Shown piece after piece: positions 1-7,408 of a stretch of 18,698 bases of DNA; within the stretch, counting starts at the first letter, position 1, and the number at the start of each line of letters is the position of its first letter. The stretch is from positions 1-18,698 of the forward strand of contig CAZEPJ010000082.1 of the NCBI GenBank assembly GCA_964514105.1, written 5' to 3'. The position numbers and the translations under genes were made by a program. Under the pieces are notes generated by a model that was not told the DNA's origin, did not search any database, and worked only from the letters and a program-made list of their open reading frames with translations. This DNA is from CAZEPJ01 sp964514105 (GTDB lineage: Bacteria; Desulfobacterota; Desulfocorpusculales; Desulfocorpusculum).

Positions 1-592
1 AGATGATGAAGGAGAAGATGAAGGCTGCTAGTATCCCCGAAAGCGTCAACCGCATGGTGACCAGGAGAAAAGTCTGCAGCCGATTCGCGCCGAGGGTTTG
101 GGCAGCCTCCTCGTATGTCGGACTGAGTCCGGCCATGCTCGAGTAAATGGCCCGGATGGCGATCGGGACCGTGATGATGATGTGACCGATAATCAAACGG
201 GGCATGCCCGAGATGAAAACTTTGGTGAGGAACAGAAGAAGGGCGATGCCCACTAGGATATGGGGAATCATCAGCGGGGAAAGGAGGAAGGTCTGGATAA
301 AGGATGAGAGGGGGAACCGATATCTCGTGATGGCGATGGTGGCCAACAGCGACACCAGGGTGGAGATCACCCCAACGATGGCAGCAAGCGCCAAGCTGAT
401 GTTGAAGAACGCCTTCATGAACGTCGCGTCGTTGAAGAACTCAAGATACCATCGGAAGGAGAATCCCTTGGGGGGGAACAGGTTGAGGGATCCCTCGTTG
501 AAAGAGGTGAATATCACCACGATGACAGGCGCCAGCAGATACAGATACACGGCGAAGAGAAAGGTCCCGAACAGGTATCTGGAGACCCTCAT
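1..592 (-). CDS. ABC transporter permease, PotC-like (partial, runs off the left edge)
   Basis: Inner-membrane permease subunit of a spermidine/putrescine-type ABC importer (binding-protein-dependent transport family). The reading frame is open from the ATG at 592 to the window edge, giving 197 residues without a stop. Visible are a first membrane segment (about residues 12-30, LYLLAPVIVVIFTSF), several further hydrophobic segments and the cytoplasmic EAA loop near residues 161-169 (EEAAQTLGA), which docks the ATPase. The C-terminus lies outside the window. The start is fixed by an ATGA overlap (592-589) with the stop of the upstream permease, typical of translational coupling. The ATPase and substrate-binding protein are not in the window and may lie to the left. 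PotC-type permeases serve polyamines and many other organic cations or acids, so the substrate is not assigned. Confidence 0.9.
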   Translation of the reverse strand, partial: MRVSRYLFGTFLFAVYLYLLAPVIVVIFTSFNEGSLNLFPPKGFSFRWYLEFFNDATFMKAFFNISLALAAIVGVISTLVSLLATIAITRYRFPLSSFIQTFLLSPLMIPHILVGIALLLFLTKVFISGMPRLIIGHIIITVPIAIRAIYSSMAGLSPTYEEAAQTLGANRLQTFLLVTMRLTLSGILAAFIFSFII

Positions 593-1485
593 GTCCGTCT
601 CCCTTTCCGAATGACGGGAGTCAACACGATGATCAAAAGAAAAACGGCCAGGAATTCCATGATCAGAAGTACGAACGCCGTGGCCGATCCAAACGGCCAG
701 TTTAGAGTGGAGATCATTAGTTGATAGATAAGAGTCCCCATCATGTGCATCTGAGGTCCGCCCAACAAGGCCGGGGTTACAATGGCCCCTGCCGTGAGGG
801 TGAATACGATGATGCATCCAGAAACGATCCCCGGGAGACTCTGAGGAATGAGCACGTGGAGGAATACATGCAACTTGTTGGCCCCCAAACTCGCTGCGGC
901 TTCCTCCAGGTTGATCGAGATCTTCTGGATGGATGATACGATGGGAAGGACCATATAGGGCATCAGCACCTCCACGATGCCCACCACCACCGCGGTTTCG
1001 GTGAAGAGAATCTTGATGGGCGCCTGGGCGACGCCCAACCCCAAGAGAAGGTTGTTGATCATTCCCTCCCGGCCGAAGATGACAATCCAGCCGTACGTTC
1101 TCACGATGATCCCCACCATCAGCGGAACGAGAAGCAGAAAAAGATACAACCCCTTCCTCTTGGATCGGGTTCGAGCCAGAAAATAGGCGAGTGGGTATCC
1201 GAGAACGAGGGAGGAGAAGGTGACGATGAGCGACAGCCACATGGTATACCAGAGAACGCCCCAATAGAACGGGTCTTTGAAAAAACGCAGATAATTCTCC
1301 AGGGTGAACTCCTGGACATAGATCTCCATGGGCTTGTACTTGAGAAAACTGACCACGAACATGAAAATCTGGGGGATAACGAGAAAAATGGCAAAGAACG
1401 CGACGGGAAACGACAACAGAAGAACGTGCGGCCGTTTCCAGAAGGGTGGCTGGTCATACATGGTTCGCATGGCGGCTTGGATCAA
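589..1485 (-). CDS. ABC transporter permease, PotB-like
   Basis: Inner-membrane permease, partner of the PotC-like protein that follows it. The 298 residues show six hydrophobic segments (first LLLSFPVAFFAIFLVI, last near the C-terminus) and the EAA motif EEAAASLGA before the fifth segment. This is the usual layout and length for PotB/PotH-type subunits. The start is ambiguous: a TTG at 1485 overlaps the upstream creatininase stop by four bases (TTGA), while in-frame ATGs at 1470 and 1461 give slightly shorter proteins with the same membrane region. GGAAGG lies directly before the TTG, too close for it, and about 15 bases before the ATG at 1470. I give the longest form. The two permeases probably form the heterodimeric channel of one importer. 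Confidence 0.9.
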   Translation of the reverse strand: MIQAAMRTMYDQPPFWKRPHVLLLSFPVAFFAIFLVIPQIFMFVVSFLKYKPMEIYVQEFTLENYLRFFKDPFYWGVLWYTMWLSLIVTFSSLVLGYPLAYFLARTRSKRKGLYLFLLLVPLMVGIIVRTYGWIVIFGREGMINNLLLGLGVAQAPIKILFTETAVVVGIVEVLMPYMVLPIVSSIQKISINLEEAAASLGANKLHVFLHVLIPQSLPGIVSGCIIVFTLTAGAIVTPALLGGPQMHMMGTLIYQLMISTLNWPFGSATAFVLLIMEFLAVFLLIIVLTPVIRKGRRT

Positions 1486-2267
1486 CCTTCCAGATAGTCC
1501 TCCAAGTCTAGGGCTTTCAGACGATCGAGTTCCTTAACGAAGTTTTGAATCATCTCGGAAAGAAGCGCTTCCCCTTTCTCTCTGGTAGCGATCTTGGCGT
1601 CTCCGAAAATGCCCGATGGCGTCGCAGTCTGAGTTCGGGGCAACCCGTAAAACACGGTTTGCTTGAATACCTCCGTGATTTGAAAGTTGAACAGACCGGA
1701 TCTCGTCTTGGGCACTTCCAGTTTGGCCCTTTCCATCTTCACCAAGTGGGGCGCGGTCACGAGAACCCGCGAAGTCTCGCCTTCGTCAGCGTGGTACCGT
1801 ATGGGCGACTCGAGCACGTTGGGCGATTCCCGGCACAGGAGCCAGGAATGCAGGACCCCGATCACCACTTTGGTAAACTCCACCTTGAGTTTGATGGCCG
1901 CAGTTTCGATGGCGGAGTTGTTGCCGCCGTGCCCGTTGAGAAGAATGATCTTCCGGAAGCCGTGGTGCACCAGACTTCGCACCACATCGATGATCAATGT
2001 GGTGAGGGTGTCGGGCTGCACCGTGATGGTACCCGGGAAGTCGATGTGATTGAATGACACTCCGGTCTTGATCATGGGAGCGACGAGGACCCGGGCCGTT
2101 TCCGCTGCCCTGCAGGCGAGATAAAGGACGTTGATGGAGTCGGTGGCCAAGGGGAGGTGCGGTCCGTGCTGCTCGATGGAGCCGATGGGCAGAATGACGA
2201 GACACTCGCGACTCAGGTACTCTTTGACATCGAACCAACTCATCTCTTCCAGCAGGCAAGTTTCCAT
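1482..2267 (-). CDS. creatininase-family amidohydrolase
   Basis: Metal-dependent amidohydrolase of the creatininase (creatinine amidohydrolase/MftE-like) family, 261 residues, the usual family length. Visible motifs are PIGSIEQHGPHLPLATD at residues 27-43 (putative metal ligands Glu32, His34, Asp43), NGHGGN at 111-116 (His113) and HADEGETS at 159-166. The second glycine of NGHGGN stands where true creatininase has a ligand Glu, as in many family members acting on other amides, so creatinine is not assured as substrate. The ATG at 2267 follows a good GGAGGA site six bases upstream. It is the first gene of the transporter operon and overlaps the PotB-like gene, so it probably hydrolyses the imported compound or a derivative. 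Codon and base usage is less GC-rich than in genes to the right. Confidence 0.9.
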   Translation of the reverse strand: METCLLEEMSWFDVKEYLSRECLVILPIGSIEQHGPHLPLATDSINVLYLACRAAETARVLVAPMIKTGVSFNHIDFPGTITVQPDTLTTLIIDVVRSLVHHGFRKIILLNGHGGNNSAIETAAIKLKVEFTKVVIGVLHSWLLCRESPNVLESPIRYHADEGETSRVLVTAPHLVKMERAKLEVPKTRSGLFNFQITEVFKQTVFYGLPRTQTATPSGIFGDAKIATREKGEALLSEMIQNFVKELDRLKALDLEDYLEG

Positions 2268-2546
2268 GGTCGATCCTCCGAACCCATGCTTCGAGGAAAA
2301 ACATGCAGAAGCGGCAACCTTGGGTCACCGGGAGCAAGGTCATGCCAGAAATGGAGACTAACCGAGTCGCGGACAGTCTATTGACAGGTCGGGCGCCGTG
2401 TCAAGCGTTCGACCGCGAACCGCCCCTTCATGCGGGGGGCCCCGGCGCCGCTCTTCTTTGCGCGTGGTCCGGGGGGGAAATGCGGGCGTGAAGGATCGCT
2501 CTGAGGATTCACTTGACCAGGCGTCCTTCGGGTTCTGCACGCAGAG

Positions 2547-2913
2547 TTACCCACCGGTGGTTTCCGGACAGGCCCCCGTGATGAAGGAGGTCTTGTCAGA
2601 GGCCAGGAACAAAAGGGCGCTGGCCACCTCCTCGGACGTCCATGATTCGCTGGAGAGCGGCCTGAGCCGCAAGTACATCCCCTGTGGCGTGGATCCACGA
2701 CTCGGTCATGGGGGTGTCGATGACGGGGGATGTAGCCCACCACGCGGATGTTGCAAAGGGTCAACTCGGAGGGCAGCGTCCGGGTGATGCTGGCTACCCA
2801 ATTCGTCTCAGGGACGTTTGGGGGACGTCTTGGGCAACTCCGGCGATGTGGACGGCCTCCTTGCGTATCCAGGCCGCCCGTGCCGGATTGCCGGCGTCGA
2901 CGGGGAGATCCAG
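2547..2913 (-). pseudogene. short-chain dehydrogenase/reductase (SDR) remnant
   Basis: No single frame is open, but successive frames spell pieces of an SDR in the correct order. They are VDAGNPARAAWIRKEAVHIA with GVAQDVP (frame ending in a TAG), then ETNWVASITRTLPSELTLCN and IRVVGYI in a second frame, then PVIDTPMTESWIHATGD back in the first frame. Last comes TSEEVASALLFLASDKTSF with ITGACPETTGG and a TAA at 2549-2547 in the third frame. FLAS(D)..SFITG...GG is the classic SDR C-terminus, and VIDTPMT matches the post-catalytic PG..(D)TPM region. The Rossmann N-terminus and the YxxxK catalytic segment are missing. At least three frameshifts, a stop and internal deletions make this a dead gene. 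The flanking 2268-2546 holds nothing I can recognise. Confidence 0.65.
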
Positions 2914-2993
2914 CGCGCGGGAGGCGCGGCCTGGAAACCCTGGCCCTTTGCCCGCCGTCTAAGAGGTTGGAGACCATCGAGAGGGAGGGCACC

Positions 2994-3518
2994 ATGGACC
3001 GCTGCGTGCTGCGAGGATTGGCCTTGCCCGCTGCCGCGCTGCTACTGGCGGCGGGTTGCGCCCACGTCATCTCCACGGAGGTCAGACAGACGGCCCGCGC
3101 GGATCTCACCTTCCCTGCGGTGCACCAGGACCCCGAGGCCTATCGAGGGGAGACGGTCATCTGGGGCGGGGTGATCATCGAGACCCTGAACCAGCGGGAA
3201 GGCACCCTGGTCACGCTCCTGGAGACCCCTCTGGACAGCCAAGGGTTCCCGGGAGACGCCGAGTACTCCCGGGGGCGGTTCATGGTCAGGGCGGCGTCGT
3301 ACCTGGACCCCGAGGTCTTCCGCAGGGGAGTGAAGATGACGCTGGCCGGGACGGTGGTGGGACGGGAGGTCAAGCCCCTGGGCGAGATCCAGTACGCCTA
3401 CCCCGTCCTGTCCGCCCGGGAGATGCACATCTGGAAGGAGCGGCCGTACTACTATTACCCCTATCCTCCCTGGGGGTTCCATTGGGGCTACCCGTACTGG
3501 TACTGGCGGGGGTGGTGA
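2994..3518 (+). CDS. Slp-family outer-membrane lipoprotein
   Basis: Predicted lipoprotein of the Slp (starvation-inducible/YeaY) family, 174 residues. The N-terminus is a lipoprotein signal peptide ending in LLLAAGC, so Cys22 is the likely lipidated residue. The body contains the Slp-like stretch FPAVHQDPEAYRGETVIWGG and later YLDPEVFRRGVKMTLAGTVVG and GEIQYAYPVLSAREMHIWK. The C-terminus is an aromatic tail of Tyr, Trp, Pro and Gly, common in environmental Slp relatives. The ATG at 2994 is chosen because GGAGGG lies about five bases upstream and the signal peptide begins there; the same frame is open further upstream without protein-like sequence. The gene stands alone and converges on sfsA with only 25 bases between stops. 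In Escherichia coli, Slp responds to starvation and acid; the role here is inferred only from family. Confidence 0.85.
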   Translation: MDRCVLRGLALPAAALLLAAGCAHVISTEVRQTARADLTFPAVHQDPEAYRGETVIWGGVIIETLNQREGTLVTLLETPLDSQGFPGDAEYSRGRFMVRAASYLDPEVFRRGVKMTLAGTVVGREVKPLGEIQYAYPVLSAREMHIWKERPYYYYPYPPWGFHWGYPYWYWRGW

Positions 3519-3543
3519 GGCCTAGGCACGGGCGCCACCGGGC

Positions 3544-4269
3544 TCATGCGGTTCGCCCTCCGGCCAGAGGGAGGCGGGGCCCCAGACCGATCCCCTCGGG
3601 GCTGACAACGGCCCGGTACGGCCAGGCCTCCACCCCGGCGTCCAGGGCCTCCCAGAACAGATCGGCGAAGGCCGGGTCGATGAAGTCCGCAGGGGCGAAG
3701 GCCCGGGCGTCCTCCCTCTGGATGAGGTAGAAGCAGGCCGCCCGCTCTCCCTCCCGGGCCAACGCCATGAGCTCGCCCAGGTGCTTCTGCCCCCGCTGGG
3801 TGACGGCGTCCGGAAAGCACGCCACCTCGCACTCCACCAGGGTCACGTTCTTGGCCTCCACCCAAAGGCGCCGGCCCGGGCTCGTGAGCAGGGCGTCCAG
3901 CCGGCTGCCGCCCATGACCGCCTCCCTATGGAACCTCTCGTACGCGGCGGCCTCGGCCAGGAGGCCCGCCTTCCAAGCCAGATGCAGCATGCGGTTGGGA
4001 ACGAGGGTGTTCACGCCCACCCACAGGCCGTTGGACCGGACGAGCTCCAGGGTGTAGGGAAGCTGCCGGTGGGCGCCCCGGGCCGGGGAAATGATCAGTT
4101 CGTTTCCCGGGCGCAGCAACCCGAGCATGCTCCCCGAGTTGTTGCAGTGGACCCAGAAACGCCCCTCCGCCCCCTCCACCTCCACCCGGAACCGCTGCTC
4201 CCGACGGATAAAGACCGCTGCGCGGCTCCCGCGGGGGAAGGTGATCAGGGGTTGGCCCTGGGCGATCAT
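3544..4269 (-). CDS. sfsA: SfsA family protein (DNA-binding/nuclease-like)
   Basis: SfsA (sugar fermentation stimulation protein) homologue of 241 residues, the normal family length. Recognisable blocks are the N-terminal OB-like part with FWVHCNNSGSMLGLLRPGNE, the central GVNTLVPNRMLHLAWKAGLL, and the conserved nuclease-like core LWVEAKNVTLVE followed by FPDAVTQRGQKHLGEL. It ends with FIDPAFADLFWEALDAGVEA near the C-terminus. The family has a PD-(D/E)xK-like fold and was described as a maltose-regulon regulator; its biochemical role is still uncertain. The ATG at 4269 overlaps the preceding stop as ATGA (4269-4266), so it is translationally coupled to the SagB-like gene as last member of the operon. 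The usual CPNTGSM motif appears as CNNSGSM, a mild variation. Confidence 0.92.
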   Translation of the reverse strand: MIAQGQPLITFPRGSRAAVFIRREQRFRVEVEGAEGRFWVHCNNSGSMLGLLRPGNELIISPARGAHRQLPYTLELVRSNGLWVGVNTLVPNRMLHLAWKAGLLAEAAAYERFHREAVMGGSRLDALLTSPGRRLWVEAKNVTLVECEVACFPDAVTQRGQKHLGELMALAREGERAACFYLIQREDARAFAPADFIDPAFADLFWEALDAGVEAWPYRAVVSPEGIGLGPRLPLAGGRTA

Positions 4270-5771
4270 CGCTTCACCGACCCCACCGCCACAAGGTAGA
4301 GCATCCTGGCATCCCGAGCGAGCCCGAGAAGCCGGGAGGCCTCCCCGTCGTAGAAGGCGCCGATGCCGCAGCAGCCGAGGCCCATGGCCGTGGCCGCCAC
4401 GTAGAGCCTCTGCCCCAGCCGCCCCGCGGCCATCATGGCGTACCGGTAGCCCCGGGGGCCCCAGTGGCCCTCCAGCCTGGGAAAGTCGGTCAGAAACAGG
4501 AAGTGAATCGCCCCGTGGGCGAGCCACTCCTGGTCCAGACAGACGCGGGCCATCTTGGCGAGGAACTCGCCGCAGACCACCGGACGCACTGCACCCCCGG
4601 CGGTATCCAGCAGATACAGGCCCGGGACCAGCCCCTGCACCTGGGGTCCTGTCAGGAGGCCGACACGCAGCGTCCCTCGCGGATCCGGGGATCCAGCCCC
4701 TCCCTCCCCCTCCGGTCCCGCGAGACTCGCCAGCAGGCCGCCCAGTTGCTCAGCCGAGACCTCCCGGGAAACGAAGTTCCGCTTGGAGCGCCGGGACCAG
4801 ACGGCGTGGACCAAGTCCATGACCTCGGGCCAGGCCTCCGGCCGCCGGACGTCCACCTCCGGCCCGGGTCGGAGGCCCAGGTCCCCCATGGCCCCGCCCC
4901 CTCCTCCGGAGGGATGGGGGGGGGCGGAGGTCAGGGCGTGGATCTCCTGGATGAGGGGGTAGCTCACCTCGCGCCGGGCCGTGGGGGCCGATGGGGGGAC
5001 GCAACCCCCCCCGTTCACCCGGGGGCGCTCCTTCTCCATGGACCCCGCAGCCGCTCCCGGCAAGCGGACCACGCAGAGGCAGGCCTCCCGCTTCGTGTCC
5101 AGGCCCAAGTGGGCGTTGACGGCCTTGTCGTCGAACGCCTCGTCCATGCGGAAGGGCAGTCCCAGGGACCTCAGGGCCAGGAGCAGCCCCTCGGTCAGGT
5201 GACCCGTGTCCAGGAGGTGGTACCGGTACGCCCTGTCCCGGTACTTCCATGCGCTGCGAAAGAAGATGACCGTGACAAAGAGGGTGATGGCAGCCACACC
5301 CTCGTGCAGGGGTTCCAGCCCCAGCGCCCCATCAGGGGGGCCGAACCCTTCCTTGAGGGGGATTGCGGTGTGCTCCCCCACACCGTAATGATACAGCCCG
5401 GGTGCCAGTCCGGGCACGCCGCGAATGCCCAGATAGACCTCGCAGGGGTACAGGGCCCCCGCCGAGGGGGCGCTCCGGTAGTAGAAATCGCCGCCGGCGT
5501 GGCGCGCCCGGGCCGTATGCGCGTAACCGAGAAGGAGCGTCTGGGCCAGTTGTTCCACGTTCAGGGGTGGGGCCGGTCCCCTCGCCCCCCCTTCCGAGAG
5601 GACCTGGGACAATCTCCTCTGGGGCCATGCAAGATCCCTCGGAAGAGGAACCCCCCCGACCCCGGGATAGCGCTTGAACACATCGGGCTGGTTGGCCCAG
5701 TCCATGGCGTGACCGCCCATGGCCTGTCGGTCGTAGCTCGTCATGTCGTGATATGACTGCGCGGACACCAT
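4266..5771 (-). CDS. SagB/ThcOx-type tandem nitroreductase (FMN oxidoreductase)
   Basis: Flavin-dependent oxidoreductase of the nitroreductase superfamily, 501 residues, with two nitroreductase domains. The first spans about residues 60-240 and carries FYYRSAPSAGALYPCEVYLG, GLAPGLYHYG and HLLDTGHLTEGLLLALRSLG. The second spans about 300-500 with RRSKRNF, GLVPGLYLLDT and GQRLYVAATAMGLGCCGIGA with FYD. SagB/ThcOx enzymes oxidise azolines to azoles in peptide natural products, but many stand-alone homologues have no such partner, and none (cyclodehydratase or precursor) is visible here. The ATG at 5771 overlaps the preceding TGA by one base (TGATG) and has an AGGAGAGG site about nine bases upstream. 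An in-frame Met ten residues in is an alternative. The reaction is unknown; an electron-transfer or dehydrogenation role next to the FAD oxidoreductase is inference. Confidence 0.85.
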   Translation of the reverse strand: MVSAQSYHDMTSYDRQAMGGHAMDWANQPDVFKRYPGVGGVPLPRDLAWPQRRLSQVLSEGGARGPAPPLNVEQLAQTLLLGYAHTARARHAGGDFYYRSAPSAGALYPCEVYLGIRGVPGLAPGLYHYGVGEHTAIPLKEGFGPPDGALGLEPLHEGVAAITLFVTVIFFRSAWKYRDRAYRYHLLDTGHLTEGLLLALRSLGLPFRMDEAFDDKAVNAHLGLDTKREACLCVVRLPGAAAGSMEKERPRVNGGGCVPPSAPTARREVSYPLIQEIHALTSAPPHPSGGGGGAMGDLGLRPGPEVDVRRPEAWPEVMDLVHAVWSRRSKRNFVSREVSAEQLGGLLASLAGPEGEGGAGSPDPRGTLRVGLLTGPQVQGLVPGLYLLDTAGGAVRPVVCGEFLAKMARVCLDQEWLAHGAIHFLFLTDFPRLEGHWGPRGYRYAMMAAGRLGQRLYVAATAMGLGCCGIGAFYDGEASRLLGLARDARMLYLVAVGSVKR

Positions 5772-6952
5772 CAGTTCTCGGCCTCTCCTGGGACGTCTGC
5801 GTCCGCCGCCGTCGCCCCCGGGGCGTCCTGTCCTTCGGTCAATTCGCCGGAGACCTGGAATCGACGCATGAAGCGCCGATCGATCCGGTCCTTGAGGAGG
5901 AAGGCCAGACGGCCCGCCCACACCAAGCCCCGCTTCCAGTATATCCCCCGCCCATCGCCCAGGTTGAAGATCAAGAGGTACGCCCCTCCCGGCTCGAAGG
6001 CGCCGAGGTCGCCACCCCCCAGGGCCGCCATGAGGTTGTCGAAAAGGAGGCGGTTTTGGCGGACGGCGTAGACCCCGACCTTGTCCAACGGCTGTCCCTG
6101 GAGGCTGATGCAGTCCCCTCCGCCGAAGACCTCGGGGTGGTCAACGCCCTGCAACCGCGCGTTGACCAGCAGCCCGCCGTCCTCTCCGACTGGAAGCCCC
6201 GAGTCTCTGAACAGGGAGGGAGGTCGGACCCCCACGGCCAGAAGGGCCGCGTCGAAGGGAACCTGTCTGCCGTCCTCCAGAGTCGCCTGCCCGGGGGCCA
6301 TGTCTGCGAGCCGCGACCCTTCCAGGATCTCGATTCCACGGGAGGCCAACGAGGCCCGAGCCAGGCGCCTGGCCTTGTATGGAAGCTTCCCAAGCCACTT
6401 GCGGCCGGCCACCAGGGTGATGCGAGCCGAGCCCCCCCGGTGCCGGACCAGGCGCCACAGGTTCCCGCTGATCTCGAGGCCCGAGGGCCCGCCGCCGACG
6501 ATCAGAAGGCGGGGGGAGCCGCCTCGCAGACCCCGGATGATCTCCTGGCGGACCCTGAGCAGGTTGGAGACGGGTTTGACCGGCACCACGGCGGGGTCCC
6601 GAGACGCAAGGGGACCAACCGGGACCTCGCTGCCCACGTTGAAGGAGACCACGTCGTATGGGATCTCGTCTCCCGAGGCCAGCCGCAATCGACGCCCCCG
6701 GGGGTCCACCCGGACCACGGTGTCCGTCACAAAAGCGGCCCCTCCCCGCTCTGCCATCCTGCGGACGTGAAACCGGATCTCCTGGGGCCTGTACAGGCCG
6801 CCCAGCATCCCGGGTCCCATGCCCGAGTAATACTGGTAGGGAGAGGGGCTGACCACGGTGACCCGGTGGCCGCGGCGCGTGAACTCCTCCCCCTTCAGCA
6901 GGCACGTCAGGTGCGCGTGCCCCCCTCCCACCAGCACCAGGCTCCTCCCCAT
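5771..6952 (-). CDS. FAD/NAD(P)H oxidoreductase, type also found fused to SelD
   Basis: Pyridine nucleotide-disulfide oxidoreductase family protein, 393 residues. The N-terminal FAD-binding motif is LVLVGGGHAHL (Gly9-Gly11), followed by PYQYYSGMGPGMLGGLY. The second Rossmann motif for NAD(P)H is LLIVGGGPSGLEI (residues 149-161), and the second FAD motif is VFGGGDCISL (Asp280). The pattern VGGGHxH...SGMxPG matches the NDH-2-like family whose members also occur as N-terminal domains of selenide,water dikinase. There is no CxxC redox pair, so it is probably a direct flavin reductase or dehydrogenase. The ATG at 6952 lies eight bases after the previous stop, with a G-rich stretch upstream. A C-terminal tail of about 25 residues is low in complexity. 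Within the operon it could supply reducing equivalents to the selenoprotein or to the SagB-like enzyme; the substrate is not known. Confidence 0.85.
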   Translation of the reverse strand: MGRSLVLVGGGHAHLTCLLKGEEFTRRGHRVTVVSPSPYQYYSGMGPGMLGGLYRPQEIRFHVRRMAERGGAAFVTDTVVRVDPRGRRLRLASGDEIPYDVVSFNVGSEVPVGPLASRDPAVVPVKPVSNLLRVRQEIIRGLRGGSPRLLIVGGGPSGLEISGNLWRLVRHRGGSARITLVAGRKWLGKLPYKARRLARASLASRGIEILEGSRLADMAPGQATLEDGRQVPFDAALLAVGVRPPSLFRDSGLPVGEDGGLLVNARLQGVDHPEVFGGGDCISLQGQPLDKVGVYAVRQNRLLFDNLMAALGGGDLGAFEPGGAYLLIFNLGDGRGIYWKRGLVWAGRLAFLLKDRIDRRFMRRFQVSGELTEGQDAPGATAADADVPGEAEN

Positions 6953-6960
6953 GGCAGGAC

Positions 6961-7383
6961 TCAACCCCCGGGAGTGAGCTTGACCCGGGCGCCGGCGATC
7001 TCGACCGTCGTCTTGCAGTAGGTCAGCTTCCGGATGATCTTGCCGTCCTGGAAGTGCATGACGTCCACCCCCCGGCGCACCTCGGGCTCTCCCTCGTGCC
7101 CCTTCTCCATGGAGGGCCAATCCAGACGCCACCGATAGAGCACCTTCTGCTCGGCCTCGTCGATGAAGGTCTCCTCCTCGGTGAAGCGGAAGCCGCCGTG
7201 GTTGGCGAACCAGGGGGCCCAAGCCCGGCCGAGGGCCGCCTTGCCCTGGGCGGTGCCGCCGGTCCAGTTGTCGAAAAGGACGTCCTCGTGGAACAGGGCC
7301 ATGACTCCGTCCAGATCGTGGTCGTCCCACGCCCGGTTCCAGGTGCGAAGCGCCTCGATGATCTCCTGCCGTGAGAGCCTCAT
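6961..7383 (-). CDS. NTF2/SnoaL-like protein
   Basis: Small alpha+beta-barrel protein of the NTF2-like superfamily, 140 residues, a typical length. It begins with a helix pair (IIEALRTWNRAWDDHDLDGV) followed by MALFHEDVLFDNWTGGTAQG and KAALGRAWAPWF, the standard SnoaL-type N-terminus. It continues into strands ending in GVDVMHFQDGKIIRKLTYC. The ATG at 7383 has GGAGG six bases upstream. The family includes polyketide cyclases, isomerases and many ligand-binding proteins with a central pocket, so function cannot be assigned. It lies 25 bases downstream of the double-UGA MerB-like gene and eight bases upstream of the FAD oxidoreductase, so it is almost certainly co-transcribed with both. It may bind or process the same small molecule. 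Confidence 0.85.
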   Translation of the reverse strand: MRLSRQEIIEALRTWNRAWDDHDLDGVMALFHEDVLFDNWTGGTAQGKAALGRAWAPWFANHGGFRFTEEETFIDEAEQKVLYRWRLDWPSMEKGHEGEPEVRRGVDVMHFQDGKIIRKLTYCKTTVEIAGARVKLTPGG

Positions 7384-7408
7384 GTCCGCCTCCGGAAAAA
7401 GGATTTGT

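Noticed and set aside
2329..2350. Possible sigma54 promoter TGGCATGACCTTGCT on the minus strand before the creatininase gene
   Set aside because: GG and GC elements are separated by nine bases rather than ten, a spacing that normally abolishes activity, and no enhancer-type site was seen.
2381..2386. TTGACA on the plus strand as a -35 box
   Set aside because: No acceptable -10 box lies 16-18 bases downstream and no gene starts nearby on that strand.
2378..3109. A 243-codon minus-strand open frame across the SDR remnant and the start of the lipoprotein gene
   Set aside because: Only a short segment matches SDR sequence; the rest is Arg/Pro-rich shadow and overlaps a well-supported gene.
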